DNA of 64,000 nt from Pseudarthrobacter phenanthrenivorans Sphe3 (GCF_000189535.1 NC_015145.1:2294001-2358000); one strand, 5' to 3'; positions 43,750-52,013 are shown, counted from the first letter of the stretch. Notes: generated by a model not told the origin, from the sequence alone. A program made the numbers and translations.

Positions 43750-43993
43750 CCCTTGGATTCTCGCTTCCCCAGCATCGTGCTGGAATCAGCGTGTCCAAGA
43801 TCAGGGGTCAAGCGCCCTTCTACCGCCGCTCACGAGCACTCACCGACTAGCACTCAGCCGCAAAGTGTCGGTTTGTCCACACCAGTACAGATCGGGCGTT
43901 GTCCACAGTCCCCAGCAAAATGCCCGAAAAACTAGGGCCAGCTGTGCCGACGACTTCGAACACTGACACCTGGTTGTCGACGTCGACGGACCT

Positions 43994-44015
43994 GCCGGAA
44001 ACGATCGTTTCCGGC
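43994..44015. repeat. 22-bp perfect palindrome, copy 1
   Basis: GCCGGAAACGA followed by its exact reverse complement. The same 22 bases recur at 47689-47710 and a degenerate form at 45498-45519. All three are intergenic. It lies 32 bases before the start of the unknown protein gene at 44,047. It could be a regulator binding site, a terminator hairpin or a REP-like mobile palindrome. The rest of the gap 43,813-44,037 shows nothing else. Confidence 0.75.
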
Positions 44016-44046
44016 GGGGCACATCGTCGTTGCTAGTGTGCCCACC

Positions 44047-44835
44047 ATGTCACTCACCGAGGCCCAGCGAGCAGCTCTGACCCAGATGCTCGATACAGCG
44101 TCCGATCTCAACCGCTGGCGACTCAGGGCTCATCGCGTCGAAGAGCCCCAGCGCGGAAGTGAGCTCGCGGTCGACGACGAGATCTTTGAGCGTATGGCGA
44201 TCAGCCAGCTTGCACGGCTGTCTCTCATAGCCGCGGGTGAACACCTTCGCCTCGCGCTTGATGCGATCAACGCACAGCAGCTGTACCCCTCGTCACATTT
44301 CACTGTGCTGCGAGGAGCCCTGGTCGGCGCATCTCAAGCGGTGTGGATCTTGGAACCCGATGATCGCAATGTGCGGCGCGACCGAGGTCTGACCGTCCTC
44401 ACAGAGATGTACGCACAGATGGACAAGTACTACGGCTTTCTCGAGAGCACGCCACTCGACGCCGCCGACCGTGCGAGCCTCGACGATCAGCGACTGTGGC
44501 TGAGCGAACGCCGTGGTGATGTGGCCTCAATCCGGACCACAAGGGCGACCCTCAACCTCACTGAGATCATCGGCACCGCAGCTGACCACGCGTTCGCAGA
44601 CACGACGTCACGCGACGCGACCCGGCGGTTGTGGCGCGAGATGAGCGCTGACGCTCACGTTCTTGGTTGGTCGCTCTTCCAGTGGACAACCTTCGGACTG
44701 GCTGACCGACGCACGGGTGTTGGCGAGGGAAAAGCTCCAGGAAGCTCGGAGCACGTCGCGGAACCGTTCCTAGCGTCGTACCGACTACTGAAGTGTGGGT
44801 GGTCGTTGTTCGACCGCCGCTGCGAGGCACCCTAG
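44047..44835 (+). CDS. Hypothetical protein, helical
   Basis: About 262 residues from ATG 44047 (an upstream GTG-type start at 44038 adds three). No motif I recognise; the content suggests an all-helical soluble protein (LSLIAAGEHLRLALDAINAQ, GALVGASQAVWILEP, EMYAQMDKYYGFLES). Similar proteins are annotated as hypothetical in actinobacterial accessory regions. It lies alone between the palindrome and the NUDIX gene, possibly a passenger cassette. Confidence 0.65.
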   Translation: MSLTEAQRAALTQMLDTASDLNRWRLRAHRVEEPQRGSELAVDDEIFERMAISQLARLSLIAAGEHLRLALDAINAQQLYPSSHFTVLRGALVGASQAVWILEPDDRNVRRDRGLTVLTEMYAQMDKYYGFLESTPLDAADRASLDDQRLWLSERRGDVASIRTTRATLNLTEIIGTAADHAFADTTSRDATRRLWREMSADAHVLGWSLFQWTTFGLADRRTGVGEGKAPGSSEHVAEPFLASYRLLKCGWSLFDRRCEAP

Positions 44836-44965
44836 CCAGCACGAACCGCTGGGCCGCGCGGGCGACGCAATGAAATACGGTTGACGGGACGGGAAGCCGA
44901 AGGGCAGTCGTAAGCGGGGCGATCAGGCCCCAGATACCCTACTGCGTGTGACCTGAGGAGAAGAA

Positions 44966-45408
44966 ATGAATCGTCCGCAAAAGGTGGTCGCCTACATCGT
45001 CAAGGACGGTCGGATCGTGGTGCTGCGCCATGCTGATCTGCCATGGATGAAACGGGATTGCAGGTGCCTGCCGGGACGGTCAAGCCAGAAGAACTACCTG
45101 AGCACGCGGTTCTTCGAGAGGCCAGCGAAGAAACCGGGCTGAGTGGGTTGCGCATCGTGCAATATCTCGGCACCGGCGAATATGACATGCGTCCCTACGC
45201 TGATGCCACCCATGCGCGGCACTACTTTCACCTGACGACCGACAGCAAGGACCTGCCCGAGCGATGGGAAGCGCACGAGGACAACGACGGGGTGGGTGAG
45301 CGCATCCGCTTCGAGCTTTACTGGGTCCCACTCGAAAAGGCCCACGTGATCGGTGCCGGTCAAGGCGCCTTCCTCGGCAGAGTGGTCGACGATAGCGCTG
45401 CCAGGTAA
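44966..45408 (+). pseudogene. NUDIX hydrolase with a single-base frameshift
   Basis: ATG 44966 follows GAGGAGAAGAA and starts MNRPQKVVAYIVKDGRIVVL. At about 45,046 one G appears to be missing (TGGATG where TGGGATG is needed); the other frame then continues DETGLQVPAGTVKPEE with the full NUDIX box G-x5-E-x7-REASEETGL and ends at 45408. NUDIX enzymes hydrolyse nucleoside diphosphate derivatives. A sequencing error would restore an intact 147-residue enzyme. Confidence 0.8.
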
Positions 45409-45497
45409 CACTCGACGTCCTCCGACCGAAATCGCCGCCGATACTAGGTTACGGCTCACGTTTTTGAGGTGCGTCCGGTCGGCCGTCGTGCTCACAC

Positions 45498-45519
45498 CAG
45501 AAACGATCGTTTGCGGCAG
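45498..45519. repeat. 22-bp palindrome, degenerate copy 2
   Basis: The core GAAACGATCGTTT is intact, flanked by CCA and GCGGC instead of CCG and CCGGC. GTTACGGCTCACGTT lies 52 bases upstream at 45451; a near-identical GTTACAGCTCACGTT precedes copy 3 at a similar distance (54 bases), so the conserved unit may be larger than the palindrome. Confidence 0.65.
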
Positions 45520-45542
45520 GGCGCGCGCAACGAGACGCCGAG

Positions 45543-45804
45543 CTAGCTCAACCGCTTCGCTAGCGGCAATTCGATGTGCTCACGCCACTGTCCGTCACCA
45601 TCTTCGACAATAAGGGTGACCGCAGCAACGACACCCGATATAGGGAGGAATGGGCTCACCTCTCTTTCAGCACGAAGCAGCGCCAAATGATCACCGGAGT
45701 CTCCCACGGTCGCATGCGGTGCGGACCCATCGTGTGCACCGCCATACGGAGGGAAGTCAGGAAAAGCACCGACGACTGCATCGGTCAGTTCGATGAACGG
45801 AAGG
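45543..45804 (-). pseudogene. 2H phosphoesterase (2-prime-5-prime RNA ligase family), C-terminal half
   Basis: On the minus strand the reading frame gives PFIELTDAVVGAFPDFPPYG, then GSAPHATVGD with the second HxT motif, and ends EHIELPLAKRLS at the stop (45543-45545). This is the missing second half of the gene whose first half lies at 47,304-47,580 on the other side of an IS element. Together they would make a complete 2H enzyme of about 180 residues. Confidence 0.85.
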
Positions 45805-45830
45805 TGTCAAGCCGGTTGAGACACGTCTCG

Positions 45831-46832
45831 TCAAGCGGTCTGTATCAGGGCCTCCTGCGAGGGCTGGTTGATCCACGCGACGGCGGGCAGCTTCGGTGGC
45901 TGTGGTCGGCGGTTCCCGAAGCGCTCGGGGTGGGCGGTGTAGGCCGCGTTCAGGGTCTGCTGCCGTTGGGCGCGGACCTCGGTCGCGGTGCCGAAGTGCA
46001 CTGACGCCGGGGTGTGCAACCCGATCCCGGAGTGGCGGTGCTCATGGTTGTAGTAGCTGAAGAACCTCTCGCCGAACGCGCGGGCGTCGGCCAGCGAGCC
46101 AAACCGCTCGGGGAAGACCGGGGCGTACTTCAGCGTCTTGAACGCGGCCTCGCTGTAGGGGTTGTCGTTCGAGACGTGCGGACGGGAGTGCGAGCGTGCG
46201 ACGCCAAGGTCGACCATCAACTGGGCAACCGGTTTGGAGGTCATCGAGGTGCCCCGATCGGCGTGGATCGCCTCGGGGATGCCGTGCACTCCCATCGCCT
46301 GCTCGAGCATCGTTTTGGCGATCTGGCTGTCTTCACAGGCGGCGATCGTCCAGGCCACGACGAAGCGGGAGAAGATGTCGAGCACAACGTAGAGGTCGTA
46401 ATAGACCCCGCGCTCTGGGCCACGGAGCTTGGTGATGTCCCAGGACCAGACCTGCCCCGGCTTGGTGGCCACCAACTCGGGCTTGGTCCTCGCCGGGTGC
46501 GTGGCCTGGGCACGGCGCTCACCTGCAGCGCCGTGGGCGCGCAGGATCCGGTGCATCGTCGCCATCGAGCACAGGTAGGTGCCCTCGTCCAGCAGCGTCG
46601 CCCACGCCTGGGCCACCGACTTGTCAACGAACCGGTCACTGGTCAAAACACCGAGGACCTGGGCGCGTTCGTCGTCGCTGAGCGCGTTCGGCGGCGCCGG
46701 CCGCGGCCCCGGCTGCCGGGCCGGCTTGGGCGCCTTGGCCCGGTAGTGACTGCCGCGGGGTCGGCCCAGCAGGTCGCAGGCGGTCTTGACGTTGGTGTGC
46801 GAGGCGAGCTCCTCGACCAGCGGGTTAATCAC
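45831..46832 (-). CDS. IS3-family transposase OrfB
   Basis: About 333 residues from GTG 46832, which overlaps the orfA stop by four bases (GTGA). The rve integrase core has the DDE residues in WSWDITKLRGPERG, AIHADRGTSMTS and NDNPYSEAAFKTLKY; YYNHEHRHSGIGLHTP is the usual C-terminal motif. Looks intact. Confidence 0.88.
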   Translation of the reverse strand: MINPLVEELASHTNVKTACDLLGRPRGSHYRAKAPKPARQPGPRPAPPNALSDDERAQVLGVLTSDRFVDKSVAQAWATLLDEGTYLCSMATMHRILRAHGAAGERRAQATHPARTKPELVATKPGQVWSWDITKLRGPERGVYYDLYVVLDIFSRFVVAWTIAACEDSQIAKTMLEQAMGVHGIPEAIHADRGTSMTSKPVAQLMVDLGVARSHSRPHVSNDNPYSEAAFKTLKYAPVFPERFGSLADARAFGERFFSYYNHEHRHSGIGLHTPASVHFGTATEVRAQRQQTLNAAYTAHPERFGNRRPQPPKLPAVAWINQPSQEALIQTA

Positions 46833-47191
46833 CGCGGCGACCGCCTCGGCGGCTCCGCGCTCTCGGAGAGCGTCTCCAAGAGCGCGTGTGCTTTTCCCAC
46901 CAGGTCCAACGCTGCGCGGGTCCGGGCCAGCTCGGCCTCGGCCTTCTCCGCCCTGGCCCGCAGTTGCTCGATCTCGCGGTCGCGCCGGTCCCTGGTGGCC
47001 GGGGCCAGCCCGGAGCGGGCGCCGGCATCGGCGGCCTTGCGCCACTCAATGATGTGCGAGGAGTACAGGCCCTCACGGCGCAGGATCGCACCACGCTCAC
47101 CACGATCTGCTGCCTCGTACTCGGCCAGCAGGTTCGCCTTGTACTCCGCGGTGAAGGTGCGGCGCTTGGGCCGGTCAGCTCGAGGTCCCAT
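46829..47191 (-). CDS. IS3-family transposase OrfA
   Basis: 120 residues from ATG 47191: HTH part RTFTAEYKANLLAEYEAADR with REGLYSSHIIEWRK, then a coiled coil DREIEQLRARAEKAEAEL. Its stop overlaps the orfB start. Confidence 0.85.
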   Translation of the reverse strand: MGPRADRPKRRTFTAEYKANLLAEYEAADRGERGAILRREGLYSSHIIEWRKAADAGARSGLAPATRDRRDREIEQLRARAEKAEAELARTRAALDLVGKAHALLETLSESAEPPRRSPR

Positions 47192-47303
47192 ACCCCCATC
47201 ATCGACGCAGGAATCAGCCAGGGTCATCGTCATCGGCAGCAACTCGCTTCTCGCCCCGTGCAAGGGAAGGAACTCAGCAGATGTGTCTCACCTCAGCCTG
47301 ACG

Positions 47304-47580
47304 CACAGGGGAACGGCGACGGGTTGGCGGGCGCAAGCCACAGAACGTGATCCCCGAACCATCTAGTTCTCGTGAGCGAGAAGTCGAACTCTGGGATGCC
47401 GCCAACCGCGTGGCGCAGGACGCTGAGGTTCGGCCCGCTGAGGTTCGCGGCAGGAATGAACGGGAACAACACCGTGATGTGCGGGGGCACTCCATACGTA
47501 GCGTCACGTGCAAACTGCCGACGGAGCCCTACGAGCATTTCAGTTGCCGGAACCTTCACGATCAGCGCTGTTCTCGACAT
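47304..47580 (-). pseudogene. 2H phosphoesterase (2-prime-5-prime RNA ligase family), N-terminal half
   Basis: MSRTALIVKVPATEM at the start, first HxT motif in GVPPHITVLFPFIP, then RTRWFGDHVLWLAPANPSPF up to the IS end, which supplies the stop. The gene continues at 45,804. 2H enzymes open cyclic phosphates or 2-prime-5-prime bonds in RNA or nucleotides; related enzymes are used by phages to destroy immune signals. Confidence 0.85.
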
Positions 47581-47688
47581 GGCTCGATGCTACGGGCATC
47601 GCAGCACAGCGCCGTTCGAAAGCCCCTGCCGGAACCGAGTTACAGCTCACGTTACCGGCAGCCAATCAGAGCCGCTGCGCGCTCGCGC

Positions 47689-47710
47689 GCCGGAAACGAT
47701 CGTTTCCGGC
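47689..47710. repeat. 22-bp perfect palindrome, copy 3
   Basis: Identical to copy 1 (GCCGGAAACGA plus reverse complement). It lies 109 bases upstream of the 2H gene start and is preceded by GTTACAGCTCACGTT at 47635, as in copy 2. Confidence 0.75.
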
Positions 47711-47822
47711 TTGGGGGTATCTAGCCGTGAGGTTGCTCAACTTTTCTTGCGAGTGGCGAGGGGAAGTCCTCAATGTTGAGGTGTACTACTGATGTGAGAC
47801 ACAGTTTGAAAGGATTGTGCTC

Positions 47823-48113
47823 ATGTCTGCTCGACTTACCTATTCCGATGAGTTCAAGGCTGATGCCGTTGAGCTCGTGGTTTCATCTGGGCGTTCACCC
47901 GCCTCTGTCGCTCCGGAGCTCGGCATTTCCGTTACCGCGTTGAAACGCTGGGTGCGACTGTCCCGTGAAGGGCAAACGGAGGGCGGCGGCAAACCGGATG
48001 ATCCGGTGGATCCTGCGAAATACAAGGCTTTGGAGGCACGGCTGCGCGAGCTGGAGAGGGAGAACGATTTCCTGAAAAAAGTTTCGGCGTTCTTCGCCAA
48101 AGAACAACGGTAG
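47823..48113 (+). CDS. IS3-family transposase OrfA (copy 1)
   Basis: 96 residues. HTH region YSDEFKADAVELVVSSGRSP with LGISVTALKRWV, then a coiled coil. A GTG six bases upstream is an alternative start. Near the end, a run of six A then G at 48075-48081 lies in frame for a -1 slip into the OrfB frame, which is open there, so a fused OrfAB is expected. Confidence 0.92.
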   Translation: MSARLTYSDEFKADAVELVVSSGRSPASVAPELGISVTALKRWVRLSREGQTEGGGKPDDPVDPAKYKALEARLRELERENDFLKKVSAFFAKEQR

Positions 48114-48118
48114 AGGAC

Positions 48119-49003
48119 TTGTACCGAGTTGTTCAGGAGAAGAACGCCGACTTCCCGGTGGCCTGGATGTGCCGTCAGCTTGATCTCCCACGGGCCACGT
48201 ATTACCGGTGGCTGGACGCCGCAGAAACCCCGACCGCGCTCCGTCGCCGGGAGCTGACCGATCAGGTGAAGACCGTCTTCGATTCCTCCGACGGGATCTT
48301 CGGCCACCGCATGGTCCACACCAAATTGGCCGCCGCCGGCATCGAGGTTTCAGTGGGTACCGTGGCCGGGATTATGGCCGAGAACGGGTGGGTCGCCAAG
48401 CGGATGCGCGCCTTCAAGCGCACCACCATCCCCTCAGATCCGGACAAGGTCTTCGCGGACCTCATCGGCCGGGACTTCACAGCAGAAGCACCCGGAACGC
48501 GCCTGGTCGGAGACATCACCTACCTGCGCACTGACGAGGGATGGCTCTACCTGGCCACCGTCATCGACCTGTGCACCCGCATGGTCGTCGGCTGGGCTAT
48601 GGCTGAACACATGCGCGCTTCGCTGGTCACCGGGGCCCTGACGATGGCCAGAGACCGCGGCCATTTGAGTCCCAACGCGATTTTCCACAGTGATCATGGA
48701 ACGCAGTACACGTCACGCGAAATGGGCGCCTGGTGCGCCGGGAATAACATCCGCCAATCCATGGGCGCCACCGGGGTGTGCTGGGATAATGCCGTGGCGG
48801 AATCGCTGTTCTCATCGCTGAAAAACGAGTTTTACCATCACCACAGCTTCACCACCCGCCAGGACGCCAGACTGGCCACTATGCGCTACATCGAAGTGTT
48901 CTACAACCGCTGGCGGCCTCACACCAACAACGAAGGCCTGCCGCCGGCGACGGCTATGGCCAACTTCACAACCAGAAACCAACAGCTTCCCGCTGCTGCC
49001 TGA
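48119..49003 (+). CDS. IS3-family transposase OrfB (copy 1)
   Basis: 294 residues if counted from TTG 48119, but likely made as an OrfAB fusion by -1 frameshifting at 48075-48081. DDE residues in LVGDITYLRTDEGWLYLA, IFHSDHGTQYTS and DNAVAESLFSSLKNE; C-terminal YNRWRPHTNNEGLPPATAM. Intact. Confidence 0.92.
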   Translation: MYRVVQEKNADFPVAWMCRQLDLPRATYYRWLDAAETPTALRRRELTDQVKTVFDSSDGIFGHRMVHTKLAAAGIEVSVGTVAGIMAENGWVAKRMRAFKRTTIPSDPDKVFADLIGRDFTAEAPGTRLVGDITYLRTDEGWLYLATVIDLCTRMVVGWAMAEHMRASLVTGALTMARDRGHLSPNAIFHSDHGTQYTSREMGAWCAGNNIRQSMGATGVCWDNAVAESLFSSLKNEFYHHHSFTTRQDARLATMRYIEVFYNRWRPHTNNEGLPPATAMANFTTRNQQLPAAA

Positions 49004-49107
49004 CCGAAAAGAAACTACGCGACTGTCTCACATCCTTGACACACCTCATGTCGGACATATGAGGGATCGTGGTGACTATGAGCTGAGCAGGATCGTGAGG
49101 GAACGTT

Positions 49108-49917
49108 ATGACCGGTAACGACGAGCCCGAAGGGCATTCGTCCTCCGATGGCGTTCCTACTCTCAGCGCGTGGGCAACGGATCAGGCCTGGCTGGCCGAG
49201 GCGGATCGCGATCGCGCTGAGGAACGATTCGACCGGCTCGCCGGAGACCGCGACCTCGCGACCGCACTTCAGGCCAGCGGATACCGTGGCCGGAACTATG
49301 AGTTGTTCGCGAACGAGATCGCGAAGTACGGGTGGGCTGTCATCCGCGGGTGGATCTACAAAGGGCAGATTCGTGGCGAGGTGAAGCGGAAGGGCTTTGG
49401 CGCACTGGAGCCGGAGCCCCGCCCGGGTTCGATGATCGAAGAGGCCGAGAGCCTGGCGGATGAGACGATCGTGCTCGCCCTCACCGCGTTTCGAGACAAG
49501 GTGCTCGTTCCGGGCAAGTGGGACCCCGCCAAGGGCGCTTCCTTGCGTACGTTCTTCGTGGGCCAGTGCCTGCTGCAGTTCAGCAACGTTTACAAGCGTT
49601 GGCGTCGAGAAGAGCTGCGTTCTTATGCGGAGCCGCAGGCTCCGCCGCCCGCCGCGGCCTGGGCTGACGACTTCGAGGAGGGCCCGTTGACGCCGGCGGC
49701 TCCCGATGCGAGCGAGGCGGCGCACATCAAAGACGAGCTGCGCCGTGCATTCGGGAGCATCACGGACGAGCGTGTCCGCTCAGCCTTTTATCTGAGCGTG
49801 ACGCATGGCTTCACGCATGCCGAGATTGGCGAGAAGCTCGGCATGACCGCGAAAGCGGTGGAGTCGGCGATTGCGCGCGCACGTCATCAAGTACGAGAGA
49901 ACCGGGAGTCCGCATGA
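49108..49917 (+). CDS. Sigma-70-like RNA polymerase sigma factor or DNA-binding protein
   Basis: 269 residues. A region resembling sigma region 2 reads KWDPAKGASLRTFFVGQCLL followed by NVYKRWRREELRS; a clear region 4 HTH is at the end (THGFTHAEIGEKLGMTAKAV, ESAIARARHQV). The N-terminal 100 residues are unusual. GAGGGAACGTT precedes ATG. It overlaps a 54-residue gene by four bases. It could direct transcription of element genes; the target promoters are unknown. Confidence 0.75.
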   Translation: MTGNDEPEGHSSSDGVPTLSAWATDQAWLAEADRDRAEERFDRLAGDRDLATALQASGYRGRNYELFANEIAKYGWAVIRGWIYKGQIRGEVKRKGFGALEPEPRPGSMIEEAESLADETIVLALTAFRDKVLVPGKWDPAKGASLRTFFVGQCLLQFSNVYKRWRREELRSYAEPQAPPPAAAWADDFEEGPLTPAAPDASEAAHIKDELRRAFGSITDERVRSAFYLSVTHGFTHAEIGEKLGMTAKAVESAIARARHQVRENRESA

Positions 49918-50078
49918 GCAGTGAATTTCGGGGCAAGATTGAGCGCTCGTCCTTCGGGACCCAGAGTGCGAAGGCGGCACGCCGAACCGTTCCAGCCAGC
50001 AAAGCGCAGTCGCTCGTCTCGCGATCGATGACAGACAAAACTCAATCGAGGAAGTTGAGAGGCCGCGAGGGGAAGTGA
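49914..50078 (+). CDS. 54-residue basic protein coupled to the sigma-like gene
   Basis: Starts MSSEFRGKIERSSFG and is rich in Arg, Lys, Ser. ATG overlaps the stop of the sigma-like gene (ATGA), which supports translation by coupling. Position suggests an anti-sigma or accessory peptide, but no motif supports this. A terminator follows at 50,123. Confidence 0.55.
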   Translation: MSSEFRGKIERSSFGTQSAKAARRTVPASKAQSLVSRSMTDKTQSRKLRGREGK

Positions 50079-50122
50079 CCTGCTGCGGACATATACCGAG
50101 ACGTCGGGATCACAACTGAAAA

Positions 50123-50150
50123 GAGCCGCCCCGCGGTAACGGGACGGCTC
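50123..50150 (+). terminator. Terminator after the sigma-like operon
   Basis: GAGCCGCCCCG and CGGGACGGCTC pair at ten of eleven positions around CGGTAA. No long T-run, so moderate strength. Confidence 0.6.
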
Positions 50151-50307
50151 AAAGCCCTGAGAAGGTCAGGTCTCATCCAGAGCACTGACTGTACCGGAGT
50201 CGGCAGCCGCAGACTAGCGGCGCTCCATCTCATGGCACCCCGGCACCAATCAGTGAAGGAGTGAGGTGTACTACTGATGTGAGACACAGTTTGAAAGGAT
50301 TGTGCTC

Positions 50308-50598
50308 ATGTCTGCTCGACTTACCTATTCCGATGAGTTCAAGGCTGATGCCGTTGAGCTCGTGGTTTCATCTGGGCGTTCACCCGCCTCTGTCGCTCCG
50401 GAGCTCGGCATTTCCGTTACCGCGTTGAAACGCTGGGTGCGACTGTCCCGTGAAGGGCAAACGGAGGGCGGCGGCAAACCGGATGATCCGGTGGATCCTG
50501 CGAAATACAAGGCTTTGGAGGCACGGCTGCGCGAGCTGGAGAGGGAGAACGATTTCCTGAAAAAAGTTTCGGCGTTCTTCGCCAAAGAACAACGGTAG
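50308..50598 (+). CDS. IS3-family transposase OrfA (copy 2)
   Basis: Identical protein to copy 1 OrfA, with the same A6G slip site at 50560-50566. Confidence 0.92.
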   Translation: MSARLTYSDEFKADAVELVVSSGRSPASVAPELGISVTALKRWVRLSREGQTEGGGKPDDPVDPAKYKALEARLRELERENDFLKKVSAFFAKEQR

Positions 50599-50603
50599 AG
50601 GAC

Positions 50604-51488
50604 TTGTACCGAGTTGTTCAGGAGAAGAACGCCGACTTCCCGGTGGCCTGGATGTGCCGTCAGCTTGATCTCCCACGGGCCACGTATTACCGGTGGCTGG
50701 ACGCCGCAGAAACCCCGACCGCGCTCCGTCGCCGGGAGCTGACCGATCAGGTGAAGACCGTCTTCGATTCCTCCGACGGGATCTTCGGCCACCGCATGGT
50801 CCACACCAAATTGGCCGCCGCCGGCATCGAGGTTTCAGTGGGTACCGTGGCCGGGATTATGGCCGAGAACGGGTGGGTCGCCAAGCGGATGCGCGCCTTC
50901 AAGCGCACCACCATCCCCTCAGATCCGGACAAGGTCTTCGCGGACCTCATCGGCCGGGACTTCACAGCAGAAGCACCCGGAACGCGCCTGGTCGGAGACA
51001 TCACCTACCTGCGCACTGACGAGGGATGGCTCTACCTGGCCACCGTCATCGACCTGTGCACCCGCATGGTCGTCGGCTGGGCTATGGCTGAACACATGCG
51101 CGCTTCGCTGGTCACCGGGGCCCTGACGATGGCCAGAGACCGCGGCCATTTGAGTCCCAACGCGATTTTCCACAGTGATCATGGAACGCAGTACACGTCA
51201 CGCGAAATGGGCGCCTGGTGCGCCGGGAATAACATCCGCCAATCCATGGGCGCCACCGGGGTGTGCTGGGATAATGCCGTGGCGGAATCGCTGTTCTCAT
51301 CGCTGAAAAACGAGTTTTACCATCACCACAGCTTCACCACCCGCCAGGACGCCAGACTGGCCACTATGCGCTACATCGAAGTGTTCTACAACCGCTGGCG
51401 GCCTCACACCAACAACGAAGGCCTGCCGCCGGCGACGGCTATGGCCAACTTCACAACCAGAAACCAACAGCTTCCCGCTGCTGCCTGA
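50604..51488 (+). CDS. IS3-family transposase OrfB (copy 2)
   Basis: Identical protein to copy 1 OrfB, DDE residues intact; expected to be made as an OrfAB fusion. Confidence 0.92.
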   Translation: MYRVVQEKNADFPVAWMCRQLDLPRATYYRWLDAAETPTALRRRELTDQVKTVFDSSDGIFGHRMVHTKLAAAGIEVSVGTVAGIMAENGWVAKRMRAFKRTTIPSDPDKVFADLIGRDFTAEAPGTRLVGDITYLRTDEGWLYLATVIDLCTRMVVGWAMAEHMRASLVTGALTMARDRGHLSPNAIFHSDHGTQYTSREMGAWCAGNNIRQSMGATGVCWDNAVAESLFSSLKNEFYHHHSFTTRQDARLATMRYIEVFYNRWRPHTNNEGLPPATAMANFTTRNQQLPAAA

Positions 51489-51541
51489 CCGAAAAGAAAC
51501 TACGCGACTGTCTCACATCCTTGACACACCTCAGAGTTCCC

Positions 51542-51748
51542 ATGGGAACCGTTCGTCGCTCCGCATCCACCGGTCGTTTCGTCTCCAAGGCCGCTGCGGC
51601 CCGCTGGCCCGGAAAGACCACCACCGAACGTGTCGGTTCCGGCACGAGCAACTCGACGACGGTGCACCGTTCCGCGTCGTCGGGCCGGTTTGTCACCGAA
51701 TCGACTGCCAACCGCAACCCGGGCGGCACGATCAGTCAGCGCGTCTGA
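51542..51748 (+). CDS. Small basic protein with two RSASxGRFV repeats
   Basis: 68 residues: MGTVRRSASTGRFVSKAAA opens it and HRSASSGRFVTESTANRNPG lies in the second half, so the unit is duplicated. The same motif occurs in the 39-residue peptide at 30,605 before the CBASS operon. Rich in Arg, Ser, Thr; no fold predicted by eye. The natural ribosome site was cut by IS copy 2, leaving only GAG before ATG. A perfect terminator follows, which supports a real single-gene unit. Function unknown. Confidence 0.7.
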   Translation: MGTVRRSASTGRFVSKAAAARWPGKTTTERVGSGTSNSTTVHRSASSGRFVTESTANRNPGGTISQRV

Positions 51749-51756
51749 TCGAACCT

Positions 51757-51788
51757 GAGGGCCTGCACGTGCGCACGTGCAGGCCCTC
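51757..51788 (+). terminator. Perfect hairpin terminator
   Basis: A 32-base perfect palindrome (GAGGGCCTGCACGTGC and its complement, no loop bases), nine bases after the stop of the RSASxGRFV protein. Confidence 0.75.
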
Positions 51789-52013
51789 GTGTAAGTCGAC
51801 GGGTCGTAGCGGCTACATCGTGGCCGTCACCGTGTCCCAACGGTACGCAGCCGACCGGGAAGCCAAAGAAAGAAGGAAAGTGATCACACCGCGGCAAGTC
51901 AGTGCGAACTGTCGGCGGAGGGCTGCCCAGCCTCGGCACTCGCAGATGAAGGATCTCAACGCGCGACCGTGCCGCCCGGTTCTGAGAGATAGTCAGCCCT
52001 CGGCCGGCGTGGC

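Larger units (their letters stand above)
41061..43812 (-). mobile_element. IS3-family insertion sequence, interrupted by an IS110-family element
   Basis: Terminal inverted repeats at 41061-41086 and 43787-43812 match at 22 of 26 positions. Without the inserted IS110 (41405-42807) the element is about 1.35 kb with orfA and orfB on the minus strand, the usual IS3 layout. Its transposase is split and therefore dead unless the IS110 leaves precisely. Confidence 0.88.
45805..47303 (-). mobile_element. IS3-family insertion sequence splitting the 2H phosphoesterase gene
   Basis: About 1.5 kb between imperfect inverted ends sharing GAGACAC (TGTCAAGCCGGTTGAGACAC at the left and the complement of GTGTCTCACCTCAGCCTGAC at the right). 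Contains orfA and orfB on the minus strand. Exact ends are uncertain by a few bases. Confidence 0.85.
47777..49048 (+). mobile_element. IS3-family insertion sequence, copy 1 of 3 (1,272 bp)
   Basis: Begins TGAGGTGTACTACTGATGTG and ends with the related inverted end CACATCCTTGACACACCTCA. TGT flanks both sides (47774-47776, 49049-49051), a three-base target duplication. Same length and near-identical sequence as the copies at 50,262 and 62,809. Confidence 0.95.
50262..51533 (+). mobile_element. IS3-family insertion sequence, copy 2 of 3 (1,272 bp)
   Basis: Same ends as copy 1. GAG is duplicated at 50259-50261 and 51534-51536. The insertion falls inside the ribosome binding site of the gene at 51,542: joining the flanks restores GAAGGAG, five bases, ATG. 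Confidence 0.95.

Noticed and set aside
43994..47710. Integron attC sites as an explanation for the palindrome repeats.
   Set aside because: No GTTRRRY/RYYYAAC core pairs are present, genes are on both strands and no integron integrase is seen.
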